The position numbers were made by a program, and so were the translations under genes. Shown in pieces: positions 15,611-21,356 of a stretch of DNA of 21,356 nucleotides. Under the pieces are notes generated by a model, which did not search any database, was not told the origin of the DNA, and saw nothing but the letters and a program-made list of their open reading frames with translations. The DNA comes from CANLWN01 sp039815505 (GTDB lineage: Bacteria; Bacteroidota; Bacteroidia; Flavobacteriales; Flavobacteriaceae). How positions within the stretch are numbered: the first letter of the stretch is position 1; the number at the start of each line of letters is the position of its first letter. The stretch spans positions 1 to 21,356 of the forward strand of contig JBCBZE010000019.1 in assembly GCA_039815505.1 (NCBI GenBank), read 5' to 3'.

Positions 15611-15967
15611 TTAATCAATATATTCCTTTTCCATAAAATAATTGACCAGTGCTTCCTTCATTAAAACCGACTGTTCTCCCGCCTTTAATGGGGGTAATTC
15701 TTCCTTTATCGTATAATGTGGCCAACCGTCCTCGTCAAAAAAATCGAATTCGTAGTATCCATAAGGTTCCAACAAACGGCAAATGGCAATATGCATAAGG
15801 TTTAGCTTTTCATCTTTTTTATACTTTTTATGGTACTGACCCAATTCCTGAACACCTACCAAATAGATAATGGCATCTAATTCTAAAGTATCACCATCCG
15901 CAAATTGTGCCGATAATTTAATGACCAGTTGGTCCCATCTTTCCTTTAACTGTATATCCCTTGCCAT
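15611..15967 (-). CDS. Conserved small protein of unknown function, first gene of the pbpC operon
   Basis: This is a 118-residue, probably cytoplasmic, acidic protein without signal peptide or membrane helix. It opens with a helical part (LKERWDQLVIKLSAQF), then a likely helix LDAIIYLVGVQELGQ and LMHIAICRLLEPYGYY. The C-terminal part is rich in aromatic and acidic residues (EFDFFDEDGWPHYTIKEELP). I do not recognise a named domain, and no catalytic motif is evident. The ATG at 15967 is well placed behind a leftward TACATTTG box. Its stop is one base from the ABM gene start, so it likely leads a three-gene operon ending with pbpC. Its product could be a regulator or adaptor, but nothing in the sequence proves that. 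Confidence 0.75.
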   Translation of the reverse strand: MARDIQLKERWDQLVIKLSAQFADGDTLELDAIIYLVGVQELGQYHKKYKKDEKLNLMHIAICRLLEPYGYYEFDFFDEDGWPHYTIKEELPPLKAGEQSVLMKEALVNYFMEKEYID

Positions 15968-15972
15968 ATTGA

Positions 15973-15988
15973 ATTTGAAAATTCAAAT
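15973..15988. promoter_or_regulatory. Inverted repeat in the pbpC-operon/cvpA divergent gap
   Basis: ATTTGAA-AA-TTCAAAT has perfect 7-bp arms with a 2-base spacer. It overlaps the leftward -7 box and lies within the 59-base gap between two divergent genes, an ideal place for a shared operator. Confidence 0.45.
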
Positions 15989-15991
15989 GTA
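15984..15991 (-). promoter_or_regulatory. Leftward -7 box for the pbpC operon
   Basis: The minus strand reads TACATTTG, an exact TAnnTTTG match, 16 bases upstream of the ATG at 15967. A good TTTG at -33 is not seen. It overlaps the inverted repeat at 15973-15988. Confidence 0.5.
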
Positions 15992-16004
15992 CGAATCAAA
16001 GTTT

Positions 16005-16012
16005 TATATTTG
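16005..16012 (+). promoter_or_regulatory. Rightward -7 box for the CvpA-family gene
   Basis: TATATTTG matches TAnnTTTG exactly and ends 14 bases before the ATG at 16027. Its -33 region would fall on the inverted repeat and the leftward -7 box, so the two promoters overlap. Confidence 0.52.
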
Positions 16013-16026
16013 CGAAAACAGATGCC

Positions 16027-16524
16027 ATGGGGTTTTTGGATATTGTTATAGGACTACTGCTGGTTTGGGGGCTTTATAAAGGACTCAAAAATGGCCTTTT
16101 TGTTGAGATTGCTTCCATTATTGCATTGGTTGCCGGACTGTTCGGAGCCATTCATTTCTCCTATATCGCGGGGGATTACCTTTCCAAAAACATGGAATGG
16201 AACGAACGTTATATTAATCTGACCGCTTTTATCATCACTTTTGTTATCATTGTTCTCTTGGTTCATGTGGCGGGTAAGTTTTTGACCAGAATAGCCGATT
16301 TTGCCATGCTGGGACTATTGAACAAAATAGCTGGAGGTATATTTGGAGCTTTAAAAATTGCCGTTATACTAGGTGCGTTGTTTGTATTCTTTGAAAGGGC
16401 AAACGGTTCATTGAAAATTATTAAAGAGGACACCCTTGTCCAATCTATGCTGTATACTCCGGTAAAGGATATAGGCGCTCTTGTTTTTAGTTATGTTTTA
16501 AAGGAAGAGCATAACGCAGAATAA
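16027..16524 (+). CDS. CvpA-family inner-membrane protein
   Basis: This is a 165-residue protein with four predicted helices (about residues 3-20, 28-48, 63-84 and 101-124). It opens with the family-typical GFLDIVIGLLLVWGLYKGLKNG, with a glycine/lysine turn after helix 1. GLLNKIAGGIFGALKIAVILG before the last helix also matches CvpA. CvpA proteins were named for colicin V production in E. coli and are linked to envelope homeostasis. Their molecular activity is unsettled. The gene is divergent from the three-gene pbpC operon and converges with the alpha-2-macroglobulin gene 59 bases away, where I see no good terminator. Confidence 0.88.
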   Translation: MGFLDIVIGLLLVWGLYKGLKNGLFVEIASIIALVAGLFGAIHFSYIAGDYLSKNMEWNERYINLTAFIITFVIIVLLVHVAGKFLTRIADFAMLGLLNKIAGGIFGALKIAVILGALFVFFERANGSLKIIKEDTLVQSMLYTPVKDIGALVFSYVLKEEHNAE

Positions 16525-16583
16525 ACCATGGGAACACCACTTTTAGATGCATAACGATTTAAGTGAAACGTTTTGTCTCTTGA

Positions 16584-19500
16584 TTATTGAATAACCTCAA
16601 CCCATTTTCCTTTGGTACGGACCACATAATCATTATCGTACATGGCCTCTGCCTGGATACCTGGCAAATAATACCTTCCCAAATAAGATGCATTCAACAA
16701 AATGCGAAAGGTCTTGGATTCCTTTTTGTTCAAATCAAAATAGAAGTTGGCTCGGTCGTCCCTTATATCCGTATGGTCTACCTTGTTCTGGGCAAAATCT
16801 CCAAAATCCGTAAAACGGGTGTTTACAATTTCCCATCCACTGGGAAAAATTTCCATAAGGGCCATATCCTTTATATGGTTCGCAGTTGTATTTGTTAGGG
16901 TTACCTCTGCTATGAAATCCGTTCCTTGAGTTACGGCGGAAACATCCAGAGGCGAGCCGTCCCTATTCTTGAATTTTATGTTCGCGGCAAGATTGCGCTG
17001 TACTTCTTTTTCCTCTCCCACCGGAAGAATTCCATTGTTGATTATGCTGACGTAAAGCGTGTTTCCGGATTCATTTTTAACCGTAATGGCATTGCTCCCT
17101 TCTTTTACGTTCAAGGTCTTAACGGCCAATGTTTTTCCAGTGCTTACATTTACTACCGTACCATTGACCGTTACACTGGCCTTTATGCCTTTACCACCGA
17201 CCATTGTAGCAAACTTGGCCATGGCCATTAAACTATAAGATGTACTTTGGGTGCTCATATAAGCCCTATTGTTTAAACTTTGTGCTACGGTTTTGGCCAT
17301 TTGTTGGGCCTTTGTTTTATCCTTGAGCAAAATAAAGGTTTCCAATGCCATGGCCCTATTACGTGCAGATGAGCCGTAGGTGTAATGATCATATTTACGG
17401 TTGTCAAAATCCAACTTTGCGCTACCCAGTAATTGCCTCGCTACACCGACCTGACCTATTAGCGCGTAGGAAGCCGCCAATCTATATGTTGCCTCATTGG
17501 ATATATTGGAAGTTTCGCGCAATCTGTTCATGGAAGCCACATCCGCATTACCTGAAAGCGCCAGTGTATATAATCTATAGGCTTGCGCCAGATCCGACGT
17601 ATTTGTTCCCGATCTCCATTGTTTTGTGGTTTGTCTTTGGTAAGATACCCAAGCAGATTTAAATCCGATAGGCAAGACATATCCCTTCTTTTCCGCTTCT
17701 AACAAAAAGTGCCCGGCGAAGGAAGTTCCCCAATCGTTGGCATGGTTTTGACCGGACCAATACGAAAACCCTCCATTGGGCAATTGATACCTCCCTAAGC
17801 GTTTTATGGCACTTTCCACATTCCTTTGAACACTTTGTTTCTTATTCGATGTAAAATCAAAAATATCTGTTAGGAACAACTGGGGAAAAGCTGCCGAAGT
17901 TGTCTGCTCCACGCATCCATGGGGATAACGAATAAGATATTGCATTCTACCGTTAAAGTTCATTGGAGGCAAGGTGGAAAATTCCACTTGACCAGAATTA
18001 CTACCCGTTATACCAAAGGTTTCCAAATTGAAACGCTTACTACCATTGGCATCCAAAACAATATCCTCTACCGTCGTACTTATTGGATTGGGGTTCACCA
18101 CATCTATCGGTACTTCAAAAGAAGCACTTTCTCCATTACCGGAGGCCTGCACTATCACTTTTCCAATTCCTTTAAAATCTGACACATTTAATTGAAAATA
18201 TGCCATTTTTTCATCGGGTCGATCAAAAGAAAGTACCTGTGAAGCACTACCATCAACCGTAAAGGCCTTATCTTTTTTTATGGTCACCTTGACATTTTTA
18301 ATCTTTTTTTCCATGGCAAAGACGGTAACCGGCAAAGTTACTTTCTCGCCGGGTGTTATCTTTCGTGGTAACGAAGCCAATACCATCAATGGCTTACGTA
18401 CGGGTGTCGTCTTTTCCGCTACACCGTAAGCCTCCTTTTTTACATCTCCTGCGATAACCATGGTCCTAACGGACCCTATATACTTTGGGATTCTAATGTC
18501 ATGGGATTTTGTCATCCCTTCTTTGAGTTCAAAGGGCCCTAAATACACCACCATGGGTTTGAATCTATTGGCTTTTTTGTTTTTTGCCCCGGCGATCTCA
18601 CCGTCACCACCTATTGTAAAAACTTGATTTATTCTACCGCCAAAAGCACCGATGACATCATCGTATACGTCCCAAGTTTTCACCCCTAAAGCTTCATGGG
18701 CATAGAACGTATTCCATGGGTTAGGAGTTTTGAATCGGGTCAAATCCAATAGCCCCTCATCAACAATGGCGATACTATAGGTCATTGCTTTTCCCTGTTT
18801 CTCCTTTATTTTTAAAGTTATACGCTCCTCTGGCCGTAAAACGTCTGGCATGGAAATCTCTGGTTGTAATTTGGTGGCGGGGTTTTCCACGGCTATGGCA
18901 GATACACCATATAAGCGTAAAGGCGAATCATTGAGGGAGGTTGCATGGGGTTGTAACAAGGTGATGTTTATAAAAACGTTGGGCGTATATAATTTAGTAA
19001 TGGGCAATGTAAATTTGGTCGCTCCCTTTTCCGTTTCCACCCAACGCGAATCCAAAACTTCACTGCCATTCTCAACAGTAACCAAAGCCCTCCCATTTTC
19101 AGAACTTGGAAAAGTAACGGTTGCGCGCTCTCCTACTTTATACTTTTCTTTGTCCGTCGAAAACACCAACATTGTGGCTGCCGAAGGGTCATTTTTTCGG
19201 GATTTCCCCGCCCATCCAGGCCAATCTATGTATATAGTCTTACCAGTAGCATGGCCACCATTGGGATCTTCCACCCTTACCAGATAACGCCCCCATTCTG
19301 GATACTTTAATTCAAAAGTAAAAGAACCTTTTCCATTGGGTGACGTACTTAAGGTCTCTTCAAAAACTTTCTCCCTATAGCTACTGCTACTGAAATCTGA
19401 TAGGTTATCAGCCGAAGTATCCCACCACCATCTCCAATTTATCTTATGAACGGTTACCTTGAGATTCTTCGCCATTTTAGGATTTCCTTTTTCGTCTACC

Positions 19501-21356
19501 GATACTATTTCGAATTTGTGTTTTACATCGGTCAACAACATCCCTCGCGCTTTGTCTCCCTTAGGTGCGTTAAGTCCAATATAGGTCTTAAAGGGAGAAT
19601 ATGGTTTTGTAAATACGTCCGTGCTAAAATCCCCTCCATTTTCATAAACTTTGGTAATAAATGCAGCGTTCAACATTCCAGGAGCCGTGCCGGTAAGTTG
19701 CGGATTTACGGAAAAACTGGCTTTTCCTTCCCCATCTACCTTCGTATTGAATATTAACTGATCTTCAGTGGAAAAGCTGCGTGAAGGATCATCAAATATA
19801 TATCCGGGGAATGTTTTAAAACTTGTGGTCTTCGGATTGAATTTTGCCGTAATATCCGCCTTGAGATTTTTAGCTACAGCCCCGTGTAACCACTTTACCT
19901 CCAATTCACCCTTTATAGGTTTGGTACCCGATAGAAGTTTATCCTTAAAATCCGTTTTTATTTTAAGCCGGTTCGGTTTTATGGTTTCTATTTTCAGGGT
20001 TTTGGTAAACGATGCCCCACCTACCGACACTTTGGCCATCCAATTTCCCGTAGATGCATTTTCATCCGTACTTAAAGTAAAATTGTAAAAATGATTTAGT
20101 CCACCAGACTTTACCTCCCGCTGCACTATTTTATTGTAAGGGTCCAACAACTCCAATTTCACCGGGTGGTTTTCCGGTAATTTATTGGCGTTATCGTTCA
20201 GCATAAAGGAAAGAAAAATGGTATCTCCTGGCCTCCAAACACCACGTTCGCCAAAAATAAATCCCTTGATTCCTTTCTGCAGCTCCACTCCCGAGACATT
20301 GAACTTACTTACGGAAAGCGCATTTCCATCGTTTAATTTTACATAGGTTTTTTGGCCATTGTTTTCCGCTATGGCAAAATAGGCCAAATTATCTGCGTCA
20401 AAAATGGAAGTCCCGTCAGCGTCGGTCACTACATGACCCAAAGCTTGTTGTTGAAAATTGTAAAAAGTGACCTTGGCGCCTGCAACAGGATTTGCATTCA
20501 AAATATCGTTTACAGCAACGAAATAGCTCTTGTTCAGCCCTTTTTTTATAGTTACGCCAAGATCTGTGGCCAATACATTAATACCTACTTTTTTATCATA
20601 GTAGTATGAGCTATGGCAGGGGTTTTCCCTTTCATTCCAATCATATCCATAATAGTTATCATAGTAATTCTCCGAACCGTCCCAAAAGCTATTTTCCACT
20701 TCATTGTCAAAATCTATCTCCTCTGCCGAATCCCCTTCAAAATTAGTATCATCACATCTAAAATTGCTATATGATGGCTTGTAGTCGAGTTCTACCCTAT
20801 ATATGGCCCCTACTTCCGGAGCTATCAAAGATTTTAGATCCAAAGCATGTGCGGCCCATTTTCCATTGTTAACGGATAAGTTATTTTGGAGTTTGATCTT
20901 TTTTGTAACGATAGGCCTAGCCACCGATCTTAAATTATAACTACCACTTAAATCGTTACCCTGCAGGAACTGAAGGATATTATTTTCATATATCTTAAAT
21001 ACGGATACATCTATGGCCTTTAGATTTACCGCCTCAAAATTAATTTTTAGATTGCTGGATGACGGTAATATATTACCATTGGAGAGCATTCGCACCTCTG
21101 GGTTCAATTGTTCAAAGGCAATACGTTCCTGAAATTTAGTTTTCAACTTATAGCCATCAATACTCTGAATACCTTCAAAAATTTCCAATTGTAAAGTCCC
21201 TTTCATATCCTTGGAGGGATACATTTTTAAGGTATTTCCATCCGTGGAGTATCTAGGCGCGTCCTCACCTTCCAAAACAACAAGACCTTTAAAATTCTGG
21301 TCTCTTTTAAGCGGGTCCGAAAAATTAATAAGCACAGTTCTATTCTCTGAAACGTC
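16584..21356 (-). CDS. Alpha-2-macroglobulin family protein, thioester type (N-terminus outside window)
   Basis: This is an envelope protease trap, with 1590 residues visible. The frame runs open through the right edge, so the signal peptide or lipobox and first domains are missing; the GTG at 21335 is internal. Numbering residues from that GTG, macroglobulin-type beta domains come first, with FGERGVWRPGDTIF at 361-374. SIAIVDEGLLDLT at 854-866 is typical of the domain around the bait region. A glycine-rich stretch at about 899-930 may be the bait. The thioester motif GCVEQ has Cys1141 and Gln1144 (DNA 17904-17918), followed by an alpha-toroid (about 1170-1370) and C-terminal beta domains. 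Cleavage of the bait would release the thioester to bind the attacking protease. A Tyr/Asp-rich loop flanked by Cys194 and Cys240 stands out. pbpC, the usual partner gene, lies downstream on the same strand beyond three genes. Confidence 0.95.
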   Translation of the reverse strand, partial: DVSENRTVLINFSDPLKRDQNFKGLVVLEGEDAPRYSTDGNTLKMYPSKDMKGTLQLEIFEGIQSIDGYKLKTKFQERIAFEQLNPEVRMLSNGNILPSSSNLKINFEAVNLKAIDVSVFKIYENNILQFLQGNDLSGSYNLRSVARPIVTKKIKLQNNLSVNNGKWAAHALDLKSLIAPEVGAIYRVELDYKPSYSNFRCDDTNFEGDSAEEIDFDNEVENSFWDGSENYYDNYYGYDWNERENPCHSSYYYDKKVGINVLATDLGVTIKKGLNKSYFVAVNDILNANPVAGAKVTFYNFQQQALGHVVTDADGTSIFDADNLAYFAIAENNGQKTYVKLNDGNALSVSKFNVSGVELQKGIKGFIFGERGVWRPGDTIFLSFMLNDNANKLPENHPVKLELLDPYNKIVQREVKSGGLNHFYNFTLSTDENASTGNWMAKVSVGGASFTKTLKIETIKPNRLKIKTDFKDKLLSGTKPIKGELEVKWLHGAVAKNLKADITAKFNPKTTSFKTFPGYIFDDPSRSFSTEDQLIFNTKVDGEGKASFSVNPQLTGTAPGMLNAAFITKVYENGGDFSTDVFTKPYSPFKTYIGLNAPKGDKARGMLLTDVKHKFEIVSVDEKGNPKMAKNLKVTVHKINWRWWWDTSADNLSDFSSSSYREKVFEETLSTSPNGKGSFTFELKYPEWGRYLVRVEDPNGGHATGKTIYIDWPGWAGKSRKNDPSAATMLVFSTDKEKYKVGERATVTFPSSENGRALVTVENGSEVLDSRWVETEKGATKFTLPITKLYTPNVFINITLLQPHATSLNDSPLRLYGVSAIAVENPATKLQPEISMPDVLRPEERITLKIKEKQGKAMTYSIAIVDEGLLDLTRFKTPNPWNTFYAHEALGVKTWDVYDDVIGAFGGRINQVFTIGGDGEIAGAKNKKANRFKPMVVYLGPFELKEGMTKSHDIRIPKYIGSVRTMVIAGDVKKEAYGVAEKTTPVRKPLMVLASLPRKITPGEKVTLPVTVFAMEKKIKNVKVTIKKDKAFTVDGSASQVLSFDRPDEKMAYFQLNVSDFKGIGKVIVQASGNGESASFEVPIDVVNPNPISTTVEDIVLDANGSKRFNLETFGITGSNSGQVEFSTLPPMNFNGRMQYLIRYPHGCVEQTTSAAFPQLFLTDIFDFTSNKKQSVQRNVESAIKRLGRYQLPNGGFSYWSGQNHANDWGTSFAGHFLLEAEKKGYVLPIGFKSAWVSYQRQTTKQWRSGTNTSDLAQAYRLYTLALSGNADVASMNRLRETSNISNEATYRLAASYALIGQVGVARQLLGSAKLDFDNRKYDHYTYGSSARNRAMALETFILLKDKTKAQQMAKTVAQSLNNRAYMSTQSTSYSLMAMAKFATMVGGKGIKASVTVNGTVVNVSTGKTLAVKTLNVKEGSNAITVKNESGNTLYVSIINNGILPVGEEKEVQRNLAANIKFKNRDGSPLDVSAVTQGTDFIAEVTLTNTTANHIKDMALMEIFPSGWEIVNTRFTDFGDFAQNKVDHTDIRDDRANFYFDLNKKESKTFRILLNASYLGRYYLPGIQAEAMYDNDYVVRTKGKWVEVIQ

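Noticed and set aside
15301..15618. Longer ABM gene starting at a TTG at 15618
   Set aside because: The ATG at 15609 is one base after the upstream stop and needs no rare start codon.
16525..16583. Terminator between the cvpA and alpha-2-macroglobulin ends
   Set aside because: Only a 4-bp AACG/CGTT pairing was seen, with no stable stem or T-run.
18850..19287. Plus-strand reading frame of 145 codons opposite the alpha-2-macroglobulin gene
   Set aside because: It is a shadow of the well-supported coding frame on the other strand, with no family resemblance.
1..21356. Mobile element, CRISPR array, toxin-antitoxin or phage-defence locus
   Set aside because: No transposase, integrase, repeat-spacer pattern, terminal repeats or known defence domain was found on either strand.

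Overview
The window looks like ordinary chromosome from a marine-type member of the Flavobacteriaceae (Bacteroidota). Supporting signs are the low GC content, -7 boxes of the form TAnnTTTG, few Shine-Dalgarno sites, two membrane-anchored LytTR regulators without kinases, a lipoprotein with an LTTSC lipobox, and the sequence style of the glycerol and cell-envelope genes. I see no tRNA, rRNA, CRISPR array, insertion sequence, integrase or plasmid function. No intergenic gap exceeds 160 bases.

Left part (1-5400): the tail of an ankyrin-repeat protein; a four-helix membrane protein with a LytTR DNA-binding domain (+); a SulP anion transporter with a STAS domain (-); a small secreted YCII-domain protein (+); and a phytanoyl-CoA-dioxygenase-like Fe(II)/2-oxoglutarate oxygenase (-) divergent from an AraC-type regulator (+). 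A perfect inverted repeat lies between that divergent pair. A hairpin-type terminator follows the AraC gene.

Middle part (5401-12941): a duplicated-domain lipoprotein of unknown function (-); gpsA (+); a second membrane LytTR regulator (-), divergent from a secreted PDZ plus alpha/beta-hydrolase protein (+); and a glpK-glpD operon (-). The operon has the best promoter in the window, TTTG-N19-TATCTTTG reading leftward. GpsA reduces dihydroxyacetone phosphate to glycerol 3-phosphate for lipid synthesis. GlpK makes glycerol 3-phosphate from glycerol, and GlpD oxidises it into the quinone pool. The stretch therefore holds both directions of glycerol-3-phosphate metabolism, but no glycerol facilitator gene.

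Right part (12942-21356): a tightly packed leftward operon of a small conserved protein, an ABM-fold protein and penicillin-binding protein 1C (pbpC); a divergent CvpA-family membrane protein; and a large alpha-2-macroglobulin-family protein with an intact thioester motif (GCVEQ), cut by the right edge. PBP1C and bacterial alpha-2-macroglobulin are a known partnership in envelope defence (a protease trap plus peptidoglycan repair). Here they are separated by three small genes, one on the opposite strand.

I did not find a convincing new defence or mobile system. The items most worth a second look are the interrupted PBP1C/alpha-2-macroglobulin locus with its overlapping divergent promoters, the PDZ-hydrolase facing a membrane LytTR regulator, the dioxygenase/AraC pair with a palindrome, and the duplicated lipoprotein.
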